Of a stretch of 64,000 nucleotides of DNA, positions 23,701-34,199 are shown piece by piece. The stretch covers positions 11,141,089 through 11,205,088 of the forward strand of contig NC_080056.1 in the NCBI RefSeq assembly GCF_026212465.1, read 5' to 3'. The position numbers were made by a program, and so were the translations under genes. The stretch is from Amaranthus tricolor. Taxonomy: Eukaryota > Streptophyta > Magnoliopsida > Caryophyllales > Amaranthaceae. Position 1 is the first letter of the stretch; every line of letters begins with the position of its first letter. The notes beneath the pieces were generated by a model. It made no database searches. It was not told where the DNA came from and saw only the letters and a program-made list of their open reading frames with translations.

Positions 23701-24945
23701 AACTCATTCAAAAACAAAATCCCTTTCATTTTTCACGAAAATGAATACTTTTACTATTAATTTAAGTATAAGATTTATTATGTTGAAATGGGTGACTTGA
23801 ATGCACCATGATGAGTGCATCTTGTGCAAGGGTACATGGGGCATGTGTATACAATGAGGAGGCACGAGGTATTGAGACATGTATGTAGTGTCGGACACTA
23901 TGCTAGAACAAGGTAGCAATGGGCAAGAATAGTGCCTTGAAACGCTGGAATAACAGTCTGAAGTGAAGTGCCCAAACGAGCAGTATTGGTGCTAAACGGG
24001 CACTTCGTCTAAGATAATTCTTTGTTAATTTTTGCGGCTGGTCTCTTGTGAGCTTACATATTATTTGTGTTGTAGGTTTTTATTTCCAATTATTTGCAAT
24101 CATCTCTTGCTATATATAGGATCATTACACTAATCTAGAGTTAGTCCATTTTAATAACTTATAAAGCGTGCACACCATTTTTAATTTATCAATGTGGGAT
24201 AACTCATCCCAACAAAAAGATCCCTTTAGGACAATATTAATTATTAACCAATAAAATTCTTTTAAATTGATGTTAAATATATACTCTTATACCAATATTG
24301 ATTTCTTGTTTTTATTGTGGCAGATACTTTTTGCAACCACATTCTCGGTTGCAAGGATGATTGGCGGTCCCTATCTCTGCTATGTAACTCTACCTGCCAA
24401 TAATCCACTCCTAATTAAGGTAGTGAATTTTTATTATTATCATATATTATTTGTCTTCTCCCTTAAATACTGCAATTTCAAAGAGACTGAAAATGTATTT
24501 AATTTTTGAAAAAATTAACATTAATAATCTAATTTTTTACCTATTCACTATGAATGATCTCATATTTAGATTATTTTATAATAATTAAACTATTGTCATA
24601 TATTTGCCCATAACATATTATATTTCTCATAATAGGCAATAATAAGATATGTTACATACCAACAAATTATGATAAATATTTAATTATTCACAAAATGGTA
24701 AATATTAAATCATTAAAAAATAATTTACAAGTAGAATTATGCTCAGTGGATAAGTAAAATTATTAAATTATTAATGTCAACCTTTCATTAATTATATATA
24801 CAAATCCTAACGTCAACTAAAAATTATGGTACAGGCGATGGCATTGGGATTACAGCTTGTTAGTGCATTTTGGTTCTACAAAATCTTGAATATGCTCAAA
24901 TACAAAATTACTAAACGAACTACATTCAAAAAAGTCACACAATAA
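20745..24945 (+). CDS. TLC-domain membrane protein (TRAM-LAG1-CLN8 family), possibly damaged in exon 2
   Basis: Exons: 20745-20975, readable part of exon 2 at 21424-21510, 21786-21905, 24324-24419 and 24835-24945; splice sites GT-AG where resolved. The encoded segments follow plant TLCD4-like proteins: a hydrophobic start with FCNRLVSTIHA and VQDWHCPVCPL, then DNTIHHLVSIVGIGAG (His pair), CGTEMVATLFITEISSPFLH, ATTFSVARMIGGP, and LQLVSAFWFYKIL ending KKVTQ. It should be a multi-pass membrane protein; the family is linked to lipid or membrane functions, with no reaction assigned to this subgroup. Anomaly: the roughly 20 residues expected between exon 1 and HFDKRSSVDN (a SYLIYDLIC-type helix) are not readable, with no acceptor and an in-frame stop. 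A later methionine (20757) could also start the protein. Family identity is sure, functionality uncertain. Confidence 0.8.
22013..22289. mobile_element. MITE with GGTGTTTGGTAT ends in a TLC-gene intron
   Basis: Left GGCGGTGTTTGGTAT, inverted right GGGTGTGTTTGGTAT. About 277 bp, non-coding. This end type is common in plant hAT or PIF MITEs. Confidence 0.55.
23781..24214. mobile_element. Possible solo LTR or TRIM in a TLC-gene intron
   Basis: Starts TGTTGAAATGGGTGAC and ends AACTCATCCCAACA (inverted TGTTG/CAACA). The composition is less AT-rich than the surrounding intron, and CTATATATAGGATCATT near 24110 acts as a TATA-like box. No convincing 5-bp target duplication was found, so the boundaries may be off. 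Confidence 0.45.
24508..24784. mobile_element. MITE family C copy 1 (AAAAATTAACATTAATAAT ends)
   Basis: The left end AAAAAATTAACATTAATAAT matches the inverted right end TTGACATTAATAATTTAAT. Lies in the last intron of the TLC gene; copy 2 is at 38.87-39.16 kb. It also shares an interior TGCCCATAACATATTATATTT word with copy 2. Confidence 0.65.
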
Positions 24946-25694
24946 CGTTGTTTTAGTCTAATTTAGAACTTGAATTGTAATGGATGACTTAGCTCAATAT
25001 AATTTTAAATTTTTTAATTGTATTGTCTTTAATTCTCATCTTATACTCTATTAGTTTCTTAATTTTTCTAAGAATTTGTACAGAACTAACTTAATCACTC
25101 AATATTAAGAGTAATTGATGCAATATAATTTAATTTTAAGTGATTAGTAGAAATTAATTATGAGCAAGTAAATGTAATTTAGATTATTTAATATTTAATA
25201 TTAATTCTAAAAAACAATTGCTTATATGCTTTTTATTACGATATACAATTATGTTTTTTTTCGCATTGTAATTTTTGGTTTGTTCAATGAAAATAAAATT
25301 CTTTGTTCGAACTATGTTTTTTATGTCTCAGATTCCATATAAATATGTTTTTTCTTATAAATCAATGAAAAATCCTAATCAAAATTTAACACTAAAATTC
25401 ATAAATTTTATTTGATAATAACATATGAAAACAAAGAGAGTATATTAGTATTATTCAAGATTATCTTTTATATCTTTAGTAAATCTATTTATTCTATATA
25501 TTGGTCCTTACAAGCTATCCATCTATCTATTAAGTGTTGTTTTGGTCCATCCATATACTAAAATAAGTTAGTTCAAAGTTTACAATTTCACATCAATTTC
25601 ATGTTAGGATTTGGTAGGTTCAACTAATTTTCACAAACCTTTTTTTTTTAAATATAGCTTTTATAATAAATATTTTCAACTTTACGTTATTCAG
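24946..25694. other. Downstream flank of the TLC gene
   Basis: Includes the likely 3' UTR (about 24946-25030) and then AT-rich sequence. No gene seen. Confidence 0.35.
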
Positions 25695-26630
25695 GAAATT
25701 ATTTTCCTACATACTGTCCACATAGGACAACATTAATTTTCTTTTTTCCTTTTTATTTAGTAAACCGCTACTTTACAAAGCAGTTTTATTTGAAAATTGA
25801 ATCAAATCGTCATTTGGAAAAGCGTTTTACATTAATGAGGTTTGAATTTTAAAAAAATAATGCTATGGAAACCGCCACCTCAAAAGTTTCTTTCACCCAA
25901 TCTCTTCTTTGCTCACAAGATCAATCATTCAACTAATTTAATCAACTTCATTGCAATTATCTCCTTCAATACTTGTTCATTCTCCTCAACATTTAAATGG
26001 AATAAATTTACCCTCCTCTTCAACGCTAATGCAATAATGAGGCTCTGATTTAATCACAGCAACCGAATTCTCATCACCCTTCCTAATCAAGGTACCTTCA
26101 CTTGCATGGAACTTCTGATTGGTCTATTGGGTGGTTGGAGCCTCATGGGCCTAATTTCTTGAGTGATGATGAAACTGATGATAGCTTTGCAGTCTTGGTT
26201 CCTTGTTATAGTTGCTACCAAAGTCAAAGTGTAAAAATATTGTAATGATCGCGGTAATGAAACGATGATGTGGTAACAAGAACATGGTGTCAAAACTCGG
26301 AACGGTGGCAAGGAATCAAGTACTAACAAAAAAAACTCCACACATAAAAGAGTATAATTTGAAAAACAACCATATAAAGATAAGCATGAATCCTTGGTTT
26401 AGCTAAACACAATCCACAAAATTTTATCCTCAGACTAAACCACCACTTTAAATGGCGGTTATCTTATTTTAAAAAAAATAAAACTCCTATAAATCTCTAT
26501 TTTAGGTGGCAATTTATGTTTTGTATCAAACCACTATTATAGGTGGCAGTTTTGTAGAGCTTTTTTTTTTATAAAAAAAAAAACATCAATGCTACATGAA
26601 CAGTAATATGGAAAATATTTTTCCGATCCA
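25695..26630. mobile_element. Foldback element with CCACTTTAAATGGCGG-type palindromes
   Basis: The ends about 25695-25745 and 26570-26625 are imperfect inverted repeats (TATTTTCCTACATACTGTCC against TATTTTCCATATTACTGTTC). Just inside them are short palindromes: AAACCGCTACTTTACAAAGC (25762), ACCACTTTAAATGGCGGTT (26441) and CCACTATTATAGGTGG (26535). The centre has no recognisable gene. The design parallels the GTTAGTAAC family at 3-10 kb, with different sequence. Confidence 0.5.
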
Positions 26631-27390
26631 CGTTAAACATGGAAATATGTTGTAAAAAAAGCAATACGTAAGGAAAAGATTCAATTTTCAGTGGCTATAA
26701 ATTCATGTAGGTACATTTACTGGTTAGTGACCCTAATAACCTAGCTGAAAGTTCTGATATGCATTTTCTAGTTATGAGAATAAGTGGACCACTTTGCTAC
26801 ATTAATATGAAGTCACTTATAGAATTTATTGGTTACATCATCATCATGTAATTAAAGCTAATTAATCAATTAGGTTTATACCTAAACCCTGAAAGCAAGT
26901 TTTAAAGCGCTAATTGTATGTTGCTTGTTCAAGCTTTGCTAATCAATCAGTGGGTTCTTGAAGGTGTGCGAGGTGATCGATAACATATGACTCTTTCTTT
27001 TTCCCGTATATGAAAAGGTTAATCAAAAAAAGAAATATGTTAAGTTTATTAATAAAATAAATATATTTACTCTATATAAGACGCAAAATAAAAATTTTAC
27101 ATAAGGCCCCAAAATTTTTCAAGACGACTTTGTACGTAATCATTAAAAGTGATATTTAGGTTAGGGTGGATGTAACTAAAATTGGGTGAAATACGGTACG
27201 TCCTTTAAGGCAAATAATCTGTTTTTCTTGTTTTAATCAAAATCTCAATTCAATTTAAGGCTGTTTGGTCGACTCTTAATTATTCATAATTTTATAGCGA
27301 TTGGTTTTAAAGTCAATCCTATAGAATTTTCCATTGCGTAGGATGTTAGTTTTTCATATAGTCGCTTCAAGTTCTAGAACAGACCTTAAC
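26631..27390. other. Intergenic, no gene recognised
   Basis: AT-rich sequence; no domain, long frame or clear repeat boundary was seen. Confidence 0.35.
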
Positions 27391-27712
27391 GATCTATTTG
27401 GTAAGTAATATTAGACGGTGGTAATGAAAATGAAAAATAATGTATTTTTGGTTGAAAAATCTCTTGGCTACCTTGATGGCCATATTTGTCCAATTTCAGT
27501 CATCTCATTTTCTTCATAAAATACGTTCCAATGCACTAACATTGGAAGAAGTGGTATTAGGTTTTAATGGAAATTTGTAAATAAAAGAACTTTTTTGTGA
27601 TTAAAGTTTCATCATCATGGAAATAACATGAAACTTTTAATGAACTTTTACACTATAAATCATTCTCATTACCATCATTTAATATTACTAATCAAACGGG
27701 CCATAATTGTTG
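27391..27712. mobile_element. MITE family D copy 1
   Basis: The left end ATTTGGTAAGTAATATTAGACGG matches the inverted right end GGCCCGTTTGATTAGTAATATT. The interior shares AGTCATCTCATTTTCTTCA and ATTAAAGTTTCATCATCA with the copy at 45.6-45.9 kb, which defines the family. Confidence 0.65.
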
Positions 27713-27917
27713 AAGATGGGTCATTAATAGTAATAACCACTTGCGAAAAGGGGGAGTTCATTGTAATAAATAAACTCAACAACACTACATGATCTCTCTA
27801 GAGTGTGCCATTAATGTGAGCAGTTAGAAGTAGTGAACTGTTTCAAGACTCAAATTAAAAGGTTGGAGATCTGTAGTCCCCAATTAAAAGGACGGTGGAA
27901 GATTTTGGTGATTAGTA

Positions 27918-28169
27918 CTTGCTCTATCCCTCTTATAGCACAAATTGCAAAATGCACGAAATTTAATGGCTAGAAAAATTTAGTTGGTGAATAAGATAAA
28001 AATAAATGGATAATAAAAGTGAGTAGTTAAAATGGAAAAAATTTAAATTTTTGTAGATGAGATTAAAAAGAGAAAAATAAAATCATTGTAATTGTCACAA
28101 AAGAAAAAGAGTGTAAAATAGAACAAATTAAAAATCAAAAATTGTGCAAATTGAAAGGGCTAAAGAAAG
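27918..28169. mobile_element. Stowaway-like MITE
   Basis: TA duplications at 27916-27917 and 28170-28171. CTTGCTCTATCCCTCTTATA and the inverted right end CTTTCTTTAGCCCTTTCAAT are Stowaway-type ends, with AAATTGCAAAATG inside. 252 bp, non-coding. Confidence 0.65.
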
Positions 28170-28559
28170 TACTCGTCATAGTTATCTTTTCTACTACTTA
28201 TGCCCATTCATAAGTGGAAGTTTTGCAGATAGATTGGAATTTATTCCTTCGGTTTTTTACGGTTTTCAAAGCAAATTTTAAATCTCAATATCTTTAAATA
28301 CATATAATAAAAAATTATAAAAAATACATAATAAAAAAGTATACATTAAGACGAATCTAACGAGATCTCACATGGATATATTTTATCTTCTAAATATGTG
28401 TCAAAAACATTAACCAAATTTCTCTCTCCTTAAGATAGAATATTCCAAATGGTAAGAACATTAGAGAACGGAGGGAGTATAATCATTAATTAATTCTTTG
28501 ATTTAGGAAGTTGTGGAAGTTCAAATAAAGTTTTGGACATTCGAAAAAAGATGTAATTG

Positions 28560-28875
28560 GGTCCATGGATCAGAGCTAGGTCGGATTTGGGTCTCAAACG
28601 TGTAGACCAGGATTCGAACCCGGAACCTAAGGTCATGAACCCAAATCCGACCTGGATCCATAGGGTCTAAAAATAGGTGGACCCAGACCCTTAAAATTAT
28701 GGTCGGGTCGGTTCTAGACCCATGCCCATAACCTTTTCTAATTTTTTTCGTCCAAAACAGTTAACTTTTTTTTTTCTTTTTCTTTTATTTTTTTATGTTT
28801 TAAATTGAAAAATAAATGAAAAAGAAAAAAGTGAACAATACGATTTTGGACGGAAAAAATTAGAAAATGTTACGG
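28560..28875. repeat. Two neighbouring inverted repeats
   Basis: AGGTCGGATTTGGGT (about 28582) faces ACCCAAATCCGACCT (about 28640). A second hairpin pairs CTAATTTTTTTCGTCCAAAA (about 28739) with TTTTGGACGGAAAAAATTAG (about 28845). Probably degraded transposon ends. No coding. Confidence 0.5.
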
Positions 28876-28990
28876 TTGTAAGACGCTCAATAACACGAGG
28901 GTACCATTGATAATCGAAAAAACTTAGGGGTACAATTGATAAAATGCGAAAACTTAAGGGTACCATTAATAATAAACCTAATAATAATAA

Positions 28991-29434
28991 TAAGAAAAAA
29001 TTTCTTAGAATAATCCAAATTTTAATGATTTTTCTACAATAATCCCAACTTTTGATTAAACATGAATAACACCAACTATAATGGGTTCTTGCTAAGAATG
29101 CACCAAAGTAACCTCTTACCTATATAATAAATCATTTTGCATTAAAAAATTAAATGTAAATACAAAATTAAATTATAAAAAAATTAAAAAATTTTAATTT
29201 TAAAATTTAAAAAGGGAAATCAAGTAACTTTTTTATTTTAACTTTTAATTTTTAGAAATTTTAATTTTTTATTTATTAATTTTTTTGTTCCAATTAACCA
29301 GCAAAAACCAGTCACTATTTGGGCAACAATGCTTTTAGTTAAGTAACTCTAAAATTGGGATTATTTATGATTAATCAGAAGTTAAAATTATTGTAGGAAA
29401 ATCAATAAAAAATGGATTATTCTGGGTACTTTTC

Positions 29435-29438
<4 letters not shown>
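28991..29438. mobile_element. MITE family B copy 2
   Basis: The left end TCTTAGAATAATCCAAATTTT and the inverted right end CCAGAATAATCCATTTTTTA, then TTTTTCTACAATAATCCCAACTT, identify the family. It is joined to copy 3 by an (AAT)n tract. Confidence 0.7.
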
Positions 29439-29467
<29 letters not shown>

Positions 29468-29490
29468 GTAACAATAACAATAACAATAAC

Positions 29491-29548
<58 letters not shown>
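29439..29548. repeat. (AAT)n / (AAC)n microsatellite
   Basis: About 110 bp of AAT and AAC units lying exactly between two copies of MITE family B. Confidence 0.9.
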
Positions 29549-29549
<1 letters not shown>

Positions 29550-29976
29550 GATATCTAGAATAATTTAACTTTTTATTAATTTTTCTACAATAATTTCAAG
29601 TTTTGGTAAACTCTAAATAATTTCAATATTAAGGTCCATTATGCAAAAATATTGTCCCAATTGGTGACCGTTTTTTCATAATAATTGCACCAAAAAAGAA
29701 AAATAATATAAAAATTTAAAATATTTAAAATTAAAAGTTAAAATTAAAAAATAAACTTACTTGATATCATTTTTTATTTTGTTTATTTTTTAATTTTTTA
29801 ATTTAATTTTGTTTTTACTTTTTAATTTTTTATGCAAAATGACTTGTTTTGTAGGTCATAATATAAGTTACATTGGTGCATTCTTAGCAACACCTCCTAT
29901 AGTTGGGAGTATTCATATTTAATCAAAAGTTAGGTTTATTAGAATCAATAAAAGATTATTTTAGATAATTTTTCCT
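29549..29976. mobile_element. MITE family B copy 3
   Basis: Left ATCTAGAATAATTTAACTTTT, inverted right end AAATTATCTAAAATAATCTTT. Internal words TTACATTGGTGCATTCTTAG and CCAATTGGTGACCG parallel copy 2. Confidence 0.65.
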
Positions 29977-30026
29977 AATAACAAATCAACAAAGTAAAAT
30001 TATTAATGTTATTTTCATATTATTAT

Positions 30027-30447
30027 CTAATGAAATTTGATGATTTCTAAGATTTTAACAAAATTTCTTTCACAAGATTTAAGTTTCAAGAGTAGAAATA
30101 GAGGATTGAAACGATTTGACACAAACAAAATGGTTATTATGAAATGATAGACTGTAATGCTTCCTTCTTTCTGATGTGATGTAAAGTTGCTGATCTTGTG
30201 CTCACTGCTTATCATGTGTACATCTGCATAAGGGTGTGAACTTCTTGATGCTTGCATATATTAACTTAAAGTTTGGATAATATATGACAATTCAGGTTTA
30301 GTATTTGAGAGGAAATTAAATTTGTTAACTATAGTTAATACTTGTGTATAACAAAGAATCTTCCAAGAGAATACCTTCATTGGTTCTTTGTTTGACATGC
30401 ATTATTGGAAAACGAGTAACTACTTTCTTAAAATGTTGTACTCCACT
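30027..30447 (-). pseudogene. Copia polymerase fragment, 3' part, left of the CACTA insertion
   Basis: Minus-strand frames give RTNEGILLEDSLL (about 30395) and PELSYIIQTLS, then YMQASRSSHP after a stop (about 30290-30240). These correspond to the end of the reverse transcriptase and the LTRPDISYAVQ segment of Ty1/copia. It continues the pol relic found at 37443-38190, so the CACTA element split one older retrotransposon. Numerous stops; not functional. Confidence 0.65.
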
Positions 30448-30810
30448 CACTACAAATAAACAACAAAATGGCGACTACATATTTTATCGCTATTTGATAG
30501 CTAAACGGTCAAAAAGTAGGCCAGACGACGGGCACCAGCGCGGTCGTCTTTTCGTTCGTCGCTAAACTAAAAGTGAACGTTATTTCCTCGCCAACATTCA
30601 GAGCGCAATGGCGACCAACTAGCGACAACAAATCCATCGCTAAAAGCCTGCAACTGGCGACGAACTGGGGACGAACTGGCGACGTAAAATCCCATCGCCA
30701 AGCTTTTTGGTGGGGCGACCAAATTGCCCGTCGCTAAGTCGTTGCCTGTACTTTCTGTCAGTTAGCGACCAAGCTTTTGTCGCCATTCCCTCGCTAAGTT
30801 GAACGCATTT
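30448..30810. repeat. CACTA left terminal and subterminal repeats
   Basis: GCGAC, GTCGC and GGCGACGA-type words occur about every 15-30 bp in both orientations, e.g. GGCGACGAACTGGGGACGAA near 30655. In En/Spm elements such arrays bind the TNPA protein and are needed in cis for transposition. Confidence 0.75.
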
Positions 30811-30835
30811 TTTTCCCTTTTTCGCATTATATAAA

Positions 30836-30838
<3 letters not shown>

Positions 30839-30895
<57 letters not shown>
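30839..30895. repeat. (AT)n microsatellite
   Basis: About 55 bp of uninterrupted AT dinucleotides just inside the CACTA subterminal region. Confidence 0.95.
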
Positions 30896-30899
<4 letters not shown>

Positions 30900-31019
30900 T
30901 TATATATATTATATATTTGTTATAATATTAAGATAAAAATGTACACATAAAAAAAATAAATATTAAAAAGTGGGACATATTATATATAAAACAAAAGTGT
31001 ATCTACAAAGTCACAAAAG

Positions 31020-32627
31020 TTAATCACTGATTAGGATGAGGTGGAGGAGAGGGTTGACACAAATTGAGATGCGATTGAACAAATTTCAAAAAAGTTCTCG
31101 TTCTGTTTCGATTTGTTCAGTTAGCCTTTGGTGAGTCTCATAGGAAGAGCATTTCCCATTCGTACCGCTTCCCATAATTGATTGTTAAACTCCATTTGTC
31201 GTACTTTCAAATCTGCAAACCTTTGTTGAATGATGGCATCATAATCAGATTGTGCAGGTTGAGAAGACGGATTATCAGTTGGCTTTAAATAATTTGGGAG
31301 GCGGACCCAACCCCATATACCTCTCTCCTTTTTTGCTTTTTGTGCTTGACCCGCTATCTACATTTTTAATAGCATCCAACCAAATTTGACTTGGGACGCG
31401 GGTTGGATGCTCCTCCATTAAAGCACGATATTCATCCTTCGATAAAACAAACAAATCAATTAGGACAACACAAATTAATAATTAATACTAAAATAAAATA
31501 AAATAAAAAACTTTGTGCATTAATTAAAAAAATAAAATTAAAGAAATAAACAAGTTTAAAAAATTATTACATTAACTTTTTGCGACTTCGTATTAGTCCA
31601 TTGGAAACAATCCCCAAATTCAGTGTCAATGACCCCATGTGTTCTTGTAAATATTTCATAGGGTGTGGGTCTTTGACCTTTCGAATGTTCCTGAAATTAA
31701 AAAAAAACGATTTACAATTAACTAAAAGATAATTTCCAATTCAATATAATACTACTTAATTAACTAAATACTCACCAAATCCCGCATGGTTTTGGCGTGC
31801 GGGACTGAGCCACCTATATGGGTGGGTTCAGCTTTGTCTCCTCCTCTACGTCGATTGGAGGAATTCCTAGCAGATAAGGCTTTATTATCTGGGCGCTCCC
31901 AATCACTTTTCTATCGTGCCCAAGTCTCATTAACGATGGAAGAGGATTTAAAATTCAGCGCGCTTTTCAACTTTTTGCGCGCTTTGAAAAGCATATCCGC
32001 ATAGCGCTTTGCAGCTTTTTCCTCCCATGACCTCCTAACGAAATGTTCGAGGCGAGGGTCCCATTTGTATTCTTTCTAATTGCATAAATTTTCATTAAAT
32101 AAAATACTTATAGTAATTTATATATAAAAAGTCTGAAAATAAACTAAGTAGATAATTATTTTACTTTAAATTCATTAAAGTAAAAATTTTTAGTGGGTTT
32201 GGTGACAGCCTTCCAACTACTACCTGCGACATCTTGTCTATAGTTAAAGGTAGCCCTTTTGTTTGAAGAAGTGGTATTCCCGTATGCCGAATCAAATCTT
32301 ACAATAATTAACAAAATTAGTTTACAATGAAATTTTAGTAATGAAAAAATATTAATGATAATAAGATTATAAAAAATTTTACTTGTTTATATTTGCTAGC
32401 CATGGAAGATTCAGACGAGGATCATTTCCATCGTCCTCTTCCATATTATTTATGGAATCACTTGGAATATTTTCATTACTCCCATCAATTTGAGTTGTGT
32501 TTTCTTCATTGCTATTTTCCTCGTTATTGCTTGACAGATTATTCAACAAAAAATCGCTAGCCCAATCATTAGGATCGTTATTCATTTCGCCTATAACATT
32601 TATATCAAACCCTAATATTATTTTCAA
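31020..32627 (-). pseudogene. Transposase_24 / TNPA-like gene of the CACTA element, one in-frame stop
   Basis: Minus-strand segments in order: an acidic N-terminus ending PRLNLPWLANIN (32.6-32.38 kb); RQDVAGSSWKAVTKPTKNFY (about 32.25-32.16); KWDPRLEHFVRRSWEEKAAK (about 32.08-32.02) and on to VNETWAR, stop, KSDWERPDNKA; TPYEIFTRTHGVIDTEFGD (about 31.68-31.62); EEHPTRVPSQIWLDAI (about 31.44-31.38); and YMGLGPPPKLF (about 31.3). Blocks are separated by plausible GT-AG introns. The stop TAG is at 31913-31911. Known role of TNPA-like proteins: binding subterminal repeats and assisting TNP2. Apart from that stop the gene looks well preserved. Confidence 0.7.
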
Positions 32628-32789
32628 CTAAAATCAAGGTCATCTATACCTATAAATTTATATCAAACCCTAATATTATTTTCAACATAAAAATATATTG
32701 AAAATAACATAAAATAAAAACAACCATAAACCACAACATTATTCGAAAATTACTTAATAAAAATTCCGAAAATTATTCAAAACAAAATA

Positions 32790-33380
32790 ATAACATGAGA
32801 ACAAAAATAAATTACTTCATAATTCGAAAATTACATTTAAAAATAACAAAAAAAATCTGGAAAAAAATAACATGAAACATGCTCAAATTATACCATAATT
32901 CGAAAAAATAATAATAATAATACTAATATTTCGAAACAATAAAATAACATGACAACAACTAGAAATTACTCCATAATTCGAAAATTACATTTAAAATTAA
33001 TAAAAAAAAATCTAAAAAAAAATAATATGAAACATGCACAAATTATACCATAATTCGAAAATAACAAAAAAAAACATAATAATATATCGAAACAATAAAA
33101 TAACATGACAAAAAAATAAATTACTCCATAATTCAAAAATTACATTTAAAAATAACAAAAAAAAATCAGAAAAAAATTACATGAAACATGCTTAAATTAT
33201 ACCATAATTCGAAAATAACAAAAAAAACATAATAATATTTTGAAACAATAAAATAACATGACAACAAAAATAAATTACTCCATAATTCGAAAATTACATT
33301 TAAAAATAACAAAAAAAAATCAGAAAAAAATTACATGAAACATGCTTAAATTATACCATAATTTGAAAAAAAAAACATAA
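32790..33380. repeat. About 154-bp tandem repeat, roughly four units, inside the CACTA element
   Basis: The word ATGAAACATGC recurs near 32873, 33028, 33182 and 33336, each in the same context (CCATAATTCGAAAATTACATT before, AAATTATACCATAATTCGAAA after). It lies in the leader or intron region upstream of the TNPA-like gene. No coding. Confidence 0.85.
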
Positions 33381-33739
33381 TTCACCATAAACATCATGAA
33401 ATGACATGTTGAAGATCACAATTTACTCTATAATTCGAAAACAAACATAAAAAAAATAAAGACATACAAATATAATTCATCATCATAATCATCAAGACAT
33501 AAAAATAAGTCATAAAAATAAACAATAAGCACTAACCTTTTTGTAAGAAGATGATAATTTTAGAGTTCAGATGAGTAGTAACCACAAGATAATGAAGATG
33601 AGATTAAGAGAGAAAAGAAAATTAATAGAGGATGAGATTAATGGAGTAAGTAGATGAAGAGGCGTAGAACTTAGAGAAAAAATGAAGAAGTATAGGGTTA
33701 GGATTGTTAGAAATGAGAAATTAGGTCAAAAATTTAATA

Positions 33740-33900
33740 TTTTGTCATCGGGTACTGGCGACGACATGACCCGTCGCTGTCCCGTTGCCCACATCGGTAA
33801 TGAGCAAAATTTGGCGTGCACGATTAGGGAAAATAAGTAGGATATTGTTGCAGGGGGCGACGACAGTGCCCGTCTCCTAGTCATCGCCCTTTATTCAAAA
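33740..33900. repeat. Internal copy of CACTA subterminal-type repeats
   Basis: GGCGACGACATGACCCGTCGC near 33766 and GGGGCGACGACAGTGCCCGTC near 33856 match the terminal arrays. They lie between the two antisense genes, just upstream of the TNPA-like transcription unit, where its promoter would be. Confidence 0.65.
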
Positions 33901-33944
33901 TTTTTGAAATTCCCGCCGTTTGTTTTCGTGTAGCTTTAGTAATA

Positions 33945-33947
33945 TTA

Positions 33948-33986
<39 letters not shown>

Positions 33987-34007
33987 GTTGTTGTTATTAT
34001 AATTCTA

Positions 34008-34088
<81 letters not shown>

Positions 34089-34125
34089 GTTTTTGTTGTT
34101 GTTGTTGTGATTATTATTATTAACA
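33945..34125. repeat. (ATT)n microsatellite with GTT interruptions
   Basis: About 180 bp of ATT/GTT units. Apparent Ile- or Tyr-rich frames here are artefacts. Confidence 0.95.
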
Positions 34126-34199
34126 CAAAATATTAATAATTTGGAATCTATATCATATAATTGTATTAAATATTACAAAATATTAAATGATTACATGTA

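Noticed and set aside
33881..34126. Ile-rich and Tyr-rich frames on both strands
   Set aside because: Simple-repeat artefacts of an (ATT)n tract.
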